A program made the position numbers and the translations under genes. A stretch of 64,000 bases of DNA, from contig JAAXKQ010000021.1 in assembly GCA_025612245.1 (NCBI GenBank), positions 1 through 64,000 of the forward strand. Direction: 5' to 3'. How positions within the stretch are numbered: position 1 is the stretch's first letter; each line of letters starts with the position of its first letter. The notes beneath the pieces were generated by a model that saw nothing but the letters and a program-made list of their open reading frames with translations, searched no databases and was not told where the DNA came from. Positions 51,714-61,648 of the stretch are shown here, in pieces. Origin of the DNA: Ignavibacteria bacterium (GTDB taxonomy: Bacteria; Bacteroidota; Ignavibacteria; Ignavibacteriales; SURF-24).

Positions 51714-52778
51714 ATGGCTGATGTTCTTGTCGTAGAGGATGACTTTTTAACCCGTAACAATTTAACAGAGCTGCTGCAAAGAAGCGGCTATAAAGTGTTT
51801 TCTGCCGAAAGCGGGGAAGAAGCCCTCAAATTGCTGCAAAAACTGAACCCGGAAATCATCATCTCTGATATTATGATGCCAGGAATTGATGGCTATGAAC
51901 TCTTAAGACGCGTCAACGCCGAGGAAAACGAAAACCATATACCATTTATTTTCCTGACTGCCAGAACAGAATTATCGGATTTCAGGCAGGGAATGCTTGC
52001 CGGAGTCGATGATTTCATTACAAAACCCTTCAAGGCTCAGGACCTCCTTAAATCAGTTGAAACACGCCTGAAGAAAAAAGAAAAATCCGAAAGAAAAATT
52101 GTTCAATTTAAAAACTGCGTTGCCTGCAACATTAGCCACGAATTCAGAACCCCGTTGATACCCATAATTGGCTATTCACAGCTCCTGACGGATAATTATC
52201 TGCACCTGGAAGCCGATGAGGTCAGGGAAATCTCTCTTAAGATCAATTCTGCAGGAAACTGGATGCTAAGGCTCGTAGAGAAATTTCTGCTTCTCGTAGA
52301 ACTCGATGAAGCTGACAGTATAGTTGAGAATTCATACTGCAACACAACTGAAGTAATTCATGCCTGCGCTCGACGGGTTGCCTCTTCAAATGCAAGGCTT
52401 GAAGACCTGTTTATTTCTTTGAAACCCGCAGCAGCAGTCAGCCTCCCTCAGCAGGATCTGGAAAGAATTGTCACTGAACTGCTCGAGAATGCATTCAGGT
52501 TCTCTAAAAACGGTTCTCCAATTGAAATTTCCTCTCATTCCACTCAGGATTATTTTATCCTGACAATAAGAGATTCAGGTATCGGCATGAGCCACCTGCA
52601 GCTTAAAACCGTTTCCTCATTCCTACAGTTCAACAGGCAGGGAATGCACAAGGCAGGTCTCGGGCTTGGACTTGCAATTGTAAAAAAACTGGCCGAGAAA
52701 TACGGCCTCAGCATTAATATTGAAAGCCAACCGGGAGAGTTCACACAGGTAAGCCTAAGACTGCCTTTAATACTGTGA
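51714..52778 (+). CDS. Receiver-histidine kinase fusion
   Basis: The start at 51714 is chosen because MADVLVVEDDFLTRNNLTE begins the receiver and GGAG lies nine bases upstream; the frame to 51624 has no domain content. An N-terminal receiver (residues 1-118; Asp in IIISDIMMPGIDG) leads directly into a HisKA domain (NCVACNISHEFRTPLIPIIG, His near 143). A HATPase domain follows (VTELLENAFRFSKNG, GLGLGLAIVKKLAEKYG). Placing the receiver before the kinase makes it a phosphorelay intermediate or a kinase switched by phosphorylation. It has no sensor domain, so its input is probably another kinase of the cluster. Confidence 0.9.
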   Translation: MADVLVVEDDFLTRNNLTELLQRSGYKVFSAESGEEALKLLQKLNPEIIISDIMMPGIDGYELLRRVNAEENENHIPFIFLTARTELSDFRQGMLAGVDDFITKPFKAQDLLKSVETRLKKKEKSERKIVQFKNCVACNISHEFRTPLIPIIGYSQLLTDNYLHLEADEVREISLKINSAGNWMLRLVEKFLLLVELDEADSIVENSYCNTTEVIHACARRVASSNARLEDLFISLKPAAAVSLPQQDLERIVTELLENAFRFSKNGSPIEISSHSTQDYFILTIRDSGIGMSHLQLKTVSSFLQFNRQGMHKAGLGLGLAIVKKLAEKYGLSINIESQPGEFTQVSLRLPLIL

Positions 52779-52866
52779 GCTGTTGAATGAGTGATGAAAT
52801 GTCCCTGCTGCTTTTAATTTGAGATGAATGTTCAAACTCTGGAAAAATAGACGGAACTAATCGGAA

Positions 52867-55272
52867 ATGAGAATTAAAAAAAGAAATGATACTGAAATAA
52901 AAAAAATGAACCAGCATTCCGGAAGAATTGAAGATGTGGATTTGATACTGAATGCACTCTCCTCTGCAAGCGAGGGAATTGCAATAGTGGATGAAAATGA
53001 TAACCTGATCTATCTGAACCGGGCTTATGCAGATATCTTTGGCTTTGCCTTGGAAGAGCTCCTGGGAATAAACTGGAGAGACCGGGCTGGAAACGGGACT
53101 GTTGCCTCCGCCGGAGAGGAACTGCTTAGGGCAACTCTGGAGAAACGGTCCACCGGGGGACAAAGCCTTGAACATAACGGTTTTAGAAATGACGGATCTA
53201 TTATTACAGTTAAGTCCAGAACGGTTCTAAGACAGGATAAAACCGGCCTTTATAAGGGATTCATTTCTTATGTGAACGATATCACTGAGTTGAAGAAAAC
53301 TGAACGGGAGCTGTTACTCCTGAAAAGGGCAGTTGAAACCTCGGGCGAAGCCATTTTTATGACTGATGCCGCCGGCATATTTACATTTATTAATCCTGAA
53401 TTTACCTCTCTCTACGGCTATGAGGCGGAAGAAGTTATTGGAAAATCCACCCCGCTCGTCTTAAGAAGCAATTTAATCAGTCAGGAGGAAGCTGAAAGGG
53501 TAGAAATAAAACTGAAAAACCGCGAATCCTGTAGCGGCAGCTGGATAAACAAAACAAGGTTAGGACAGCTGGTGAACGTCGCTTTTACGATTAGTCCAAT
53601 AATGGATGAGAATGGCCAATTAAGTGGCTATCTTGCAATTCAAAGAGACGTGACTGAAAAGGTCAATGCCTTAGAGGCGCTGAAGAATTCAGAAAGGCTC
53701 CTTTCGGATATCATTAATTCTTTGCCCGAACCTACTTTTGTCATTAATAAGGAACACCAGGTCATAATCTGGAATAAGGCCGTCGAAGTCTTCACTGGCA
53801 TTAAAGCCGAAGACATCCTCCTGAAGGATGATTATATTTATTCCAGGGCAATTTTCGGAAAAAACAGGCCGATTGCAGCCGACCTGCTCCTTGATCCCGA
53901 TCCTGCATATGAAAACTTATACCTGAGTTTTCAAAGGTATGAAAACCTTGTCATTACGGAAATCAACACCAGGATACCCACGAAAACCGAAGATGTTTAC
54001 GTCTGGGCCATCGCTTCAAAACTTTTCGATGCCGGGGGTAACCTGATTGGCGCAATTCAAACGCTCAGGGATATAACGGGCCTGAAGAAAATTGAGCAGG
54101 AACTCAGGCTGACTAAGGAAATTGCAGAAGAGCACAACAGGCTCAAGTCTCATTTTATCGCCAGTATGAGCCATGAACTTAGAACGCCTCTGGTGGGAAT
54201 TCTTGGCTTTTCAGAGATCCTTCTGGGTGAGACTGAAGATGAGGAAATGCATGAAAAAGTAAGCATCATCTTCAACAGCGGAAGAAGACTCCTGCAGACT
54301 CTGAACAGCATTCTTGATTTCTCAAAGCTGGAATCCAACCACTTTGAGATCCATAAGGAAGAGGTGGACTTGCCCAATCTAATGCAAGGGATCATTAGAA
54401 TGTATGAACCTCACGCCAGACAGAAAAATCTCCACCTGTCCCTGGAAATCAATGACGAGTATATCGTTACAAGGCTTGATAAATCCATTCTCCTTCACGC
54501 ACTGAAAAATCTCCTCTCAAATGCAATTAAATTTACTTCAAAAGGGGAAATTAAGGCCTCTGTTTTCAAGGAGTTCGGCAATAACGGGGCAAACTGGGTA
54601 TCTATTTCCATAAAAGATACCGGCATCGGGATTTCACAGGAGAACCAGAAGTTTATCTTCGAACCTTTCAGGCAGGTTAGTGAGGGCTTTAACAGGAAAT
54701 ATGAGGGAACGGGACTGGGCCTTACACTTACAAAAAAGTATGTCGAACTGATGGATGGGAAAATTACCTTCTGGAGCAGAACCGGCGAAGGCACGACAGT
54801 TAAAATTAGCCTCCCCCTTAGCCCCGAGGAAAGCCTGGTTCAAAAAGAGGTGCCCGATTCTGAAAACGGAAATTCAACTGACAGCATTCAGTGTGAAAGA
54901 AAACGTGTTGCGCCGGTATTGTTTGTTGAAGATGATTCCGTAAGCCAGACCGTAATGAAGCTTTTCCTCAAAGGGCTATGTGAGCTTGAAACAGCTACGG
55001 ATGGGGAAACTGCCCTTAAAATGCTCACCAGTAAACAGTATTCGGCCATCCTCATGGATATAAACCTGGAAGGCGAACTTGACGGACTTGAAACTACCGC
55101 TGCTTTAAGGGAATTGCCTCAGTACAAATCTGTTCCTGTAATTGCCGTTACTGCTTATGCAACTCCGGGAGAAAAAGAATGGATCCTCAGCCAGGGATGT
55201 AATTACTATTTGACTAAGCCTTTCACCAGGCTGGACATTACGGGACTCATCAAACAGATACTGGAAATCTGA
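52867..55272 (+). CDS. PAS-rich hybrid histidine kinase with C-terminal receiver
   Basis: Three PAS domains (about residues 20-145, 150-275 and 280-405) are followed by HisKA (FIASMSHELRTPLVGILGFS, His near 437), HATPase (LKNLLSNAIKFTSKGE, GTGLGLTLTKKYVELMDG) and a C-terminal receiver (about 685-800; APVLFVEDDSVSQTVMKLF, Asp in AILMDINLEGELDG, lysine in YLTKPFTR). No membrane segments. Hybrid kinases usually need an HPt protein to pass phosphate on; none is obvious nearby. The following kinase gene starts 19 bases after this stop, so the two are almost surely co-transcribed. Confidence 0.92.
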   Translation: MRIKKRNDTEIKKMNQHSGRIEDVDLILNALSSASEGIAIVDENDNLIYLNRAYADIFGFALEELLGINWRDRAGNGTVASAGEELLRATLEKRSTGGQSLEHNGFRNDGSIITVKSRTVLRQDKTGLYKGFISYVNDITELKKTERELLLLKRAVETSGEAIFMTDAAGIFTFINPEFTSLYGYEAEEVIGKSTPLVLRSNLISQEEAERVEIKLKNRESCSGSWINKTRLGQLVNVAFTISPIMDENGQLSGYLAIQRDVTEKVNALEALKNSERLLSDIINSLPEPTFVINKEHQVIIWNKAVEVFTGIKAEDILLKDDYIYSRAIFGKNRPIAADLLLDPDPAYENLYLSFQRYENLVITEINTRIPTKTEDVYVWAIASKLFDAGGNLIGAIQTLRDITGLKKIEQELRLTKEIAEEHNRLKSHFIASMSHELRTPLVGILGFSEILLGETEDEEMHEKVSIIFNSGRRLLQTLNSILDFSKLESNHFEIHKEEVDLPNLMQGIIRMYEPHARQKNLHLSLEINDEYIVTRLDKSILLHALKNLLSNAIKFTSKGEIKASVFKEFGNNGANWVSISIKDTGIGISQENQKFIFEPFRQVSEGFNRKYEGTGLGLTLTKKYVELMDGKITFWSRTGEGTTVKISLPLSPEESLVQKEVPDSENGNSTDSIQCERKRVAPVLFVEDDSVSQTVMKLFLKGLCELETATDGETALKMLTSKQYSAILMDINLEGELDGLETTAALRELPQYKSVPVIAVTAYATPGEKEWILSQGCNYYLTKPFTRLDITGLIKQILEI

Positions 55273-55291
55273 GATTTATTAGGCATATCAT

Positions 55292-57043
55292 ATGAAGGAA
55301 GTCAGGAATACATTAGAAAGCCTTAAGAGCCTGCTCAATTCAAAGGGCAGGCCCAATCTGGTCTTTAAAGGACTTGCGGAAATACTTACTGAAATTGAGG
55401 AGGTAAATGACATGAAGCAGGTCAAAGTACTGCTCCTTAAATATGCCTTCGGCCTCGTCAGGTCCGAATCAGGTCTTTTTTCGGTCTGGGAAAATCTGTT
55501 CGACGGGATGAGAATTATTGATAGCCAGGGAGTCATTCTTTCGGTGAATTCCGCTTTCTGCAGGCTCGTATGTAAAAAAGAAAAAGAGCTCGTTGGAATG
55601 CACTATTTAACCGTGTATGACTTTTCAATGCGCGATGAGCTCCATGTCCTGGGCCGGGAAATGTTCAGGGAAAAAAATGCCAAAGTAAAACTGAAAATTA
55701 CGCTCTGGAATGGCAAGAAACTGGACCTCGAGATCTCAACTATCAAGCTTGAGTACGAAACCGGCAACCCGGCGTTTTTGACCATGTTCCATGACATCAC
55801 TGAAAACGAAGCGGTTAAGGAACAGCTCCAGGCTGAAAAAGAGGATTTGAGCATTACGCTGAAAAGTATCGGCGATGGAGTTATTACGACGGATTCTGAC
55901 GACAATATTTCAACTGTCAACAATGCCGCGGAGAAAATACTGGGCCTAAAGCAAAACCTGCTGAAAGGTAAGACCCTCTTCGAGATCTTTGAGCTTATAA
56001 GGATCAAATCTGCGTTAAATTCAGATCAGTATGAATTGCAGGCAATACAGGGAAGTTCTGCAGCAGCAAGACAACAGAATAACGAGGTCTTTATCATTTA
56101 TCCTCAAAGCGGCAACCAGAAAGTGGTCACTTTTTCGAGCTTTGAGAAGGTGAATCAGGAGGGCTGTGTAACCGGATTCGTTTATGTCTTAAGGGATGTG
56201 ACCGAACAGATAAAGCTTGAAAGGCAGCTTAACCTGGCTCAGAAAATGGAATCTCTTGGACAGCTGGTCTCCGGAATCGCGCATGAGATCAATACGCCTA
56301 TGCAGTATATCGGCGACAATAATGCCTTCCTCATGGAGTCCTTTCAATCCTTAAGCAAATTCATAACCGAGATCAATGAGGAAATCCTAAGAATGAAGGA
56401 TGGCTGCTCAATGAAAGAATTTCTTACTGAGAAGCGCTTTGCATTTGAAATAGGCTACCTGTTAAATGAAATACCGGCCGCGCTGGAGCAGTCACTCAAT
56501 GGAATTGAAAGGGTGAACGGTATAATCTCGGCGCTGAAGGATTTTGCTCATCCGGGAGGAAAGGCAAAAACTCTTTCCAACATTAACCGCGGCATTGAGG
56601 TAACGGCTTCCATATCGAAAAACGAATGGAAGTACGTAGCAGACATGGAAATGATACTTGACCCGGAATTGCCTTTGGTATACTGCTCTATTGATGAATT
56701 TAACCAGGTCATTCTTAACCTGATTGTTAATGCCGCACACGCTATACAGGAGAAAACTGGGAAACATCCCGCAGAGAAAGGCAAAATCACCATAAAAACA
56801 AAAATTGCCGGGGATAAAATCGAGGTGACTCTTGAGGATACCGGAACCGGGATAGCCCCTGAAAATATTTCCAGGATCTTCGACCCATTCTTTACTACAA
56901 AACCGGTCGGAGTCGGAACCGGACAGGGACTTTCCATTGCGCATAACATTATCGTTAAAAAGCATAAAGGTGAACTTTTTGCCGAATCCGAATTAGGAAA
57001 GGGTTCAAAATTTATAATAAGATTAAGACATGGGAATAATTAA
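55292..57043 (+). CDS. PAS histidine kinase (soluble)
   Basis: A helical N-terminus is followed by PAS domains at about 65-175 (LFDGMRIIDSQGVILSVNSA) and 185-310 (SIGDGVITTDSDDNISTVNN). The HisKA region is of the GQLVSGIAHEINTPMQYIGD type (His near 331) with a long insertion, and the HATPase has LNLIVNAAHAIQEK, DTGTGIAPENISRIFDPFFT and GTGQGLSIAHNIIVKKH. This kinase class often pairs with receivers that carry HD-type outputs, and the next gene is exactly such a protein. The start is 19 bases after the hybrid kinase; TTAGG lies nine bases upstream. Confidence 0.9.
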   Translation: MKEVRNTLESLKSLLNSKGRPNLVFKGLAEILTEIEEVNDMKQVKVLLLKYAFGLVRSESGLFSVWENLFDGMRIIDSQGVILSVNSAFCRLVCKKEKELVGMHYLTVYDFSMRDELHVLGREMFREKNAKVKLKITLWNGKKLDLEISTIKLEYETGNPAFLTMFHDITENEAVKEQLQAEKEDLSITLKSIGDGVITTDSDDNISTVNNAAEKILGLKQNLLKGKTLFEIFELIRIKSALNSDQYELQAIQGSSAAARQQNNEVFIIYPQSGNQKVVTFSSFEKVNQEGCVTGFVYVLRDVTEQIKLERQLNLAQKMESLGQLVSGIAHEINTPMQYIGDNNAFLMESFQSLSKFITEINEEILRMKDGCSMKEFLTEKRFAFEIGYLLNEIPAALEQSLNGIERVNGIISALKDFAHPGGKAKTLSNINRGIEVTASISKNEWKYVADMEMILDPELPLVYCSIDEFNQVILNLIVNAAHAIQEKTGKHPAEKGKITIKTKIAGDKIEVTLEDTGTGIAPENISRIFDPFFTTKPVGVGTGQGLSIAHNIIVKKHKGELFAESELGKGSKFIIRLRHGNN

Positions 57044-57197
57044 TTCCCGGTGAATTTTTATTCCACTGTGAATATTTATTTCCTGCTTGCAGATACTTTG
57101 TACAAGAACTAATTAACAATAATTTGCCGAATGCCAAATTTCTCGTAGATCAATTTCAGGCTGCTATTTTAATAAATCAATAGGAAACGTGAGTATA

Positions 57198-58361
57198 ATG
57201 AATTACAAAATACTTTTTGTAGACGATGAGAAAAACGTCCTTTCTGGATACGAACGGAATTTGCGACTGAGATTTGAAGTGGTCTGTTCTCAAAGTGCCC
57301 TTGAGGCTGTTGAAATTATAAGGAAAGCAGAAGAGAATAAGGACCCGTTTGCCGTAGTTATTTCGGATTACAGGATGCCCGAAATGGACGGCAACAAATT
57401 CCTCTCTCTCTCAAGGCAGATTGCTCCTAACTCGGTACGGGTTATGCTAACCGGGTATGCGGAAGTACACCTGGCTATTGAGGCCGTAAATGAAGGAAAC
57501 GTTTTCCGCTTTCTTACCAAACCCTGTTCAAATGAAAAACTTCTTCTTACACTTAAAGCTGCCGCTGAACAGTACAGGCTGATCGTTGCTGAAAAGGAAC
57601 TGCTCGACAAAACCCTCAAAGGAAGCATTAAAGTACTTGTGGACATCCTTTCGATTGCAAATCCCGTGGCATTCAGCAGGGCCGGCAATATTCTTAAAAT
57701 TGCAAAAAGACTTTCAGGCAACCTCGACCCCGATCTGAAGTGGCAGGTGGAAATTGCTGCGCTGCTTTCCCAGATCGGATGCATTGCCGTACCCGAGGAA
57801 ATACTGCATAAGAAAAGAGACGGACAGACACTCAGCCTGAAGGAAAAAGAGCTTTTTTTGTCTCACCCGCAGGTTGGAAAATCGCTCATTAAAAACATAC
57901 CCCGCCTTGAGGATATTGCTGAGTCAATCTCATTCCAGTTCAAGAAGTTTACCGCAATTGATTTCAAGGGCGATGGAAGACACGAAGAACGCGTGGCTAT
58001 TATCGCCCGCATTCTCAAACATGCAAACGACCTGAATACCCTTATCGAGGCAAACAGATCGGAAGCACAGGTCCTTGCAGAGTTCCAGACTAAATACGAT
58101 TCGGAGTTTGAAACCGACCTGGAAATCGAGAAGACTGATTTTGAAAAAAACTATGCCCCTAAGAATCTGCTGCTTAAGCAACTGCTCCCCGGAATGATAC
58201 TCAGGCACGATATAATTGACAAGAACGGACTGGCCCTTGTTGCTCAGGGGCAGGAGCTTTCAGAGGCAATGATACTCAAGCTGATGAGCTTTGCACAGCT
58301 GAACAGGATAATTGAACCTATTCCTGTTTATGTCCCGAGAAACGAGGAGAAAATGCCTTAG
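57198..58361 (+). CDS. Receiver protein with degenerate HD-GYP-like domain
   Basis: The receiver (residues 1-125) has DDEK at 9-12, the phosphoacceptor in VVISDYRMPEMDG, and KPC (FLTKPCSNEKL). The C-terminal region follows the HD-GYP layout of RpfG-type c-di-GMP phosphodiesterases, but the metal ligands are gone. The usual LLHDIGKIxxP reads LLSQIGCIAVPEEIL (near 190), and SHPQVGKSLIKNIP replaces the HPxxG...HHE run without the GYP loop. It is therefore probably a non-catalytic binding or adaptor domain. The ATG at 57198 is preferred over a GTG three codons earlier. It closes the signalling cluster, about 150 bases after the last kinase. Confidence 0.85.
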   Translation: MNYKILFVDDEKNVLSGYERNLRLRFEVVCSQSALEAVEIIRKAEENKDPFAVVISDYRMPEMDGNKFLSLSRQIAPNSVRVMLTGYAEVHLAIEAVNEGNVFRFLTKPCSNEKLLLTLKAAAEQYRLIVAEKELLDKTLKGSIKVLVDILSIANPVAFSRAGNILKIAKRLSGNLDPDLKWQVEIAALLSQIGCIAVPEEILHKKRDGQTLSLKEKELFLSHPQVGKSLIKNIPRLEDIAESISFQFKKFTAIDFKGDGRHEERVAIIARILKHANDLNTLIEANRSEAQVLAEFQTKYDSEFETDLEIEKTDFEKNYAPKNLLLKQLLPGMILRHDIIDKNGLALVAQGQELSEAMILKLMSFAQLNRIIEPIPVYVPRNEEKMP

Positions 58362-58591
58362 AATTGGCATGCTGCCCCCGGCTTCGGGACAATTATCCAC
58401 CCCATATATCCGTAGAATGAAGAAAAATTTCCCGGAAATTTGCCAAACTGAGCTTTTGTAGATATATTTTGGACTTTAATGTCTGGCTTATTATTCTTAT
58501 TTCTGCAGACAGTTTATTCTCTTTTAGTCTTTAACATTTTTTAAGTCCGCCTTTTCTTTCTAAAAAGGCTGGCAGATTACGAGGAAATTAA

Positions 58592-59632
58592 ATGATTTTG
58601 TTCTTAAAACTTGACGCTTCTGAAAAAGATGTTGAAAAGGTCAAGGAAAAGGTCGCTTCTCTTGGTTGCACACCGCACCTGATCTATGGTACTGAGAAAT
58701 TGGCAATTGCACTGACGGGTCCTACTACAAGCCTCGACGAGGAGGAATTCCTCCTTCTGGATTCTGTGCAGGAGGTGCTCAGAATTTCGAAAAAATATAA
58801 ACTCGTAAGCCGTGAGGCTAAAAACGAGGATTCAATTATTAAAATCGACGGCCTTGAAATCGGCGGGGATAACCTGACGGTCATCGCAGGCCCGTGCTCA
58901 ATTGAAAGCCGCCAACAGCTCTTTGATATTGCAGGATCCCTCAAGGAAATGGGAATCCGGCTCTTCCGCGCCGGTGCATATAAACCCCGCACCAGTCCTT
59001 ATGCCTTTCAGGGACTCAAGGAAAAGGGGCTTGAATACCTCGCCGACATTAAAAAGGAACTCGGTATGCTCATCGTTACCGAGGCTAAGGACACGGAAAC
59101 CCTTGGACTCGTAGCCGAGGTTTCGGATATAGTCCAGATCGGCGCAAGGAACATGCAGAATTTCAGCCTCCTGGAAAAAGCCGGCTGCATCGAAAAACCG
59201 GTCCTGCTTAAACGCGGCCTTTCAGCTTCAATCGAAGACCTCCTCATGAGCGCCGAATACATTCTGGCACAGGGTAACTTCGACGTAATTCTCTGCGAAA
59301 GGGGAATTAGAACATTTGAAACATATACGCGTAACACGCTCGACCTGAATGCAGTGCCCGTAATTAAAAAGCTCTCGCACCTGCCTGTATTTGTCGATCC
59401 TTCACACGGAATCGGCATCTGGGATAAGGTGCCCGCAATGTCCATGGGGGCAGTCGCCTGCGGGGCGGACGGCCTGATCATTGAAGTCCACAATAAACCG
59501 AATGAGGCGCTTTCAGACGGCTTCCAGTCCCTGACACCTAAAAACTTTGAGAAGGTTTTAAGCAAACTTTCACAGCTGGCCCCGATTGTGGATAAAAAAT
59601 TCGTGAGGGGTTTTGAGGTTAAATCCTGCTAG
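58592..59632 (+). CDS. aroF: 3-deoxy-7-phosphoheptulonate synthase (type I beta)
   Basis: This enzyme condenses phosphoenolpyruvate and erythrose 4-phosphate, the first step of the shikimate pathway. The N-terminal 68 residues form a ferredoxin-like regulatory domain (MILFLKLDASEKDVEKVKEK) found in DAHP synthases of the I-beta group, such as the Thermotoga enzyme. The barrel follows from about residue 95, with TVIAGPCSIES, GAYKPRTSPYAFQG, VQIGARNMQNF, LKRGLSASIEDLL, LCERGIRTFETYTRNTLDL and VFVDPSHGIGIW. The cysteine, histidine and acidic metal ligands are present. ACGAGGAAATTAA precedes the ATG. No other aromatic-pathway gene is adjacent, and a strong terminator follows. Confidence 0.95.
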   Translation: MILFLKLDASEKDVEKVKEKVASLGCTPHLIYGTEKLAIALTGPTTSLDEEEFLLLDSVQEVLRISKKYKLVSREAKNEDSIIKIDGLEIGGDNLTVIAGPCSIESRQQLFDIAGSLKEMGIRLFRAGAYKPRTSPYAFQGLKEKGLEYLADIKKELGMLIVTEAKDTETLGLVAEVSDIVQIGARNMQNFSLLEKAGCIEKPVLLKRGLSASIEDLLMSAEYILAQGNFDVILCERGIRTFETYTRNTLDLNAVPVIKKLSHLPVFVDPSHGIGIWDKVPAMSMGAVACGADGLIIEVHNKPNEALSDGFQSLTPKNFEKVLSKLSQLAPIVDKKFVRGFEVKSC

Positions 59633-59654
59633 AGAAATACACCCGGCGGAAATT

Positions 59655-59695
59655 AAAAAGGGACAGGCCCGATTAAAAAAGCCTGTCCCTTTTTT
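59655..59695. terminator. Bidirectional terminator after aroF
   Basis: A 14-bp stem AAAAAGGGACAGGC / GCCTGTCCCTTTTT has A-rich and T-rich flanks. It lies between aroF (+) and the outer-membrane protein gene (-). Confidence 0.85.
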
Positions 59696-59710
59696 ATATG
59701 GTTAATTCTT

Positions 59711-60784
59711 CTAGAATATGAAGCCAACGCCTGCACCGATGGTGCTGAATTTGGCTACGTTATAATCCACATTCAGGTTAAGGAATGCCAGCTTAAAAGC
59801 CACACCCACCGTGAGCTTTGTCGTGTTTTCGCCGTCGAGGTCAAAGGAAACTTTGCTCGAATGACTGCTTTCTCTGCCGCTTGCATCCCGTACAGTATAC
59901 TCATAGTCGTAGTTAACCGTCATTGTTGAATTCTGGAGTGAGAAGCCTGCATATGGGGTAACGTTTAAAGCCCCGGGTCCGAAGGTTTTGCTGGCATAAA
60001 GCCCGTATTCGGTGGCCGAGCTTTCAAGAATGTCGCCGACTTTAAGCTTTTGAGTAAAGAAACCAGCCGACAGGTTTACCGGCATCGGGACAGGAATCCA
60101 TTGCCCAATGTTGTGCTGAATGCCGAAGCCGAAGTACTTTGCTTTTCCCAGTTCCTCGCTGAAAGTAAGTGAGGGCAGATAGCGCAAAGCCACCTGCGTG
60201 CCGTAAACGGTTCCTATTGTTAGCTGCGGGGCGCCAAGCGGCAGCATCGTCATATCATCCAGAACGCCTCCTACGCCAAGGTCTATCTGCTGTGCAGGCA
60301 CATTAAATTCTTCTCCATTAATCGAATACTTTTTCCCCTCAAAACCAATCTTAATATGGTCGCTTTTCTTTCCTGCTATTGTTGCCCCGGAGAAACCTAC
60401 CTGAAAATTATCGCTGGTAAGCTTATTCATGATCTGGTTCCTGATCTGGGGATTTGTGATATTCTGCGTCATCTGCAGTGCCTGCTCTGCCGTAAAGGTA
60501 TAATCACCCGTAAAGCTGAACGTCTTGTTGTCGTTCTTGAACATTGCACCCATTGCAACAACGCCGAACTGTATGTCAACCCCAAAGAGTTTTGCCTGCG
60601 GTGCACGTGTTGTCCAGCCTGTATTGAGGTTGGCTCCAAATCCGCTGCTTGCCGGATCCAAATAAGCCCGGGCGGCATTATTCGACAGCCTGCTTAGTGT
60701 TTCCTCTAAGGACTGTGCCTTTGTTGTTGTAATAATAATTGAAGAGAACAGCAGGAAAGCTGTAAAACGTAAAGCGTACTTCAT
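59711..60784 (-). CDS. Outer-membrane beta-barrel-type protein (DUF6588-like)
   Basis: I place the start at ATG 60784, where MKYALRFTAFLLFSSIIITT begins a signal peptide (cut near TKAQ) and GGGGGG lies a few bases upstream; the frame to 60877 has no sense before it. The mature protein is rich in Gly, Phe and alternating strands (FGFGIQHNIGQWIPVPMPVN, TPYAGFSLQNSTMTVNYDYE) and ends in a beta-signal-like VGFIF, as outer-membrane barrels do. DUF6588 proteins of Bacteroidota look like this; the function is unknown. Confidence 0.75.
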   Translation of the reverse strand: MKYALRFTAFLLFSSIIITTTKAQSLEETLSRLSNNAARAYLDPASSGFGANLNTGWTTRAPQAKLFGVDIQFGVVAMGAMFKNDNKTFSFTGDYTFTAEQALQMTQNITNPQIRNQIMNKLTSDNFQVGFSGATIAGKKSDHIKIGFEGKKYSINGEEFNVPAQQIDLGVGGVLDDMTMLPLGAPQLTIGTVYGTQVALRYLPSLTFSEELGKAKYFGFGIQHNIGQWIPVPMPVNLSAGFFTQKLKVGDILESSATEYGLYASKTFGPGALNVTPYAGFSLQNSTMTVNYDYEYTVRDASGRESSHSSKVSFDLDGENTTKLTVGVAFKLAFLNLNVDYNVAKFSTIGAGVGFIF

Positions 60785-60991
60785 TATGACCCCCCTTTGT
60801 GAAATGATTTGAATAATTAAATCGATATTTGAATAATGAAGATGGCCCAGTGAGAATTCATGGCGTAAATTCTTCACGGGAAAGGAGAATTTGAAGTAAA
60901 ATATGGAGTTCGCAGGCAGTTGTCAAGTCCGGCAGTAATAATTTTTGTTTTTATTGAAAAATGACGTGAGTCCTTTCAAAATAGCCCGGGA

Positions 60992-61528
60992 CTAAACCGG
61001 GAATTCACCCTTTAAGAGCCGGGGTAAAAGAGAATGGAATATCCTGTATGAAGCTCCCCAGAGCTTATAAGGACCAACCTTGTAGAACTCAATCCTCCGG
61101 GGCTCTTTCCATTCTTCCAGCTGAAGCATTCCTTCACTGTGTGCCTCGGGACGTGAAAGCTCCTCGATCGAGACATCCAGCACCTCGGAAACCTCACTTT
61201 CCTGTATGACCCATTCCTTCTGTGGAATTATGTGAGCAAGGAAGGGCTTTATCCTGAATTTTGAAGCCATTACATCAACCTCGGGCAGGCCGGCAAGTAT
61301 CTTTACGTTCCGGCTTTTGAGCCCTATTTCCTCTTCGGCCTCTCTTAAGGCTGTGTACTCAAGCGAGGCATCCGTATCTTCAGCTTTGCCTCCCGGAAAA
61401 GCCAGCTGTCCGCTGTGTATTCCGTGAAGGCTCCTTCTGATTAAAATTAACCTTAATTCCTTGTTCCCGCCCCTGAAGACCGGTACCAGAACGGCCGATT
61501 CCTTTAGTTTTAACGTATTGTCCGGCAA
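60992..61528 (-). CDS. CoA pyrophosphatase-type Nudix hydrolase (NudL-like)
   Basis: The Nudix box is complete (GGKAEDTDASLEYTALREAE, continuing EEIGL, residues 47-70) and is preceded by SGQLAFPG, the signature of the CoA/NudL subgroup, which hydrolyses CoA and related dinucleotides to 3',5'-ADP and phosphopantetheine. At 178 residues the size is right. The start is a TTG; an in-frame TAG lies two codons upstream, and no ATG exists before the catalytic domain. The enzyme is cytoplasmic and looks monocistronic. Confidence 0.88.
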   Translation of the reverse strand: MPDNTLKLKESAVLVPVFRGGNKELRLILIRRSLHGIHSGQLAFPGGKAEDTDASLEYTALREAEEEIGLKSRNVKILAGLPEVDVMASKFRIKPFLAHIIPQKEWVIQESEVSEVLDVSIEELSRPEAHSEGMLQLEEWKEPRRIEFYKVGPYKLWGASYRIFHSLLPRLLKGEFPV

Positions 61529-61648
61529 TTTCTAATTCTTTCTTTTTTAAGTTAAACCTTAAAAATAATATACAAAAATAAACCTCTTCGTGCAGCAGCT
61601 TAAGCGAGTACGGCTGCAGCCCCTTTCTTCAGAGCAACTGCAAAGATA

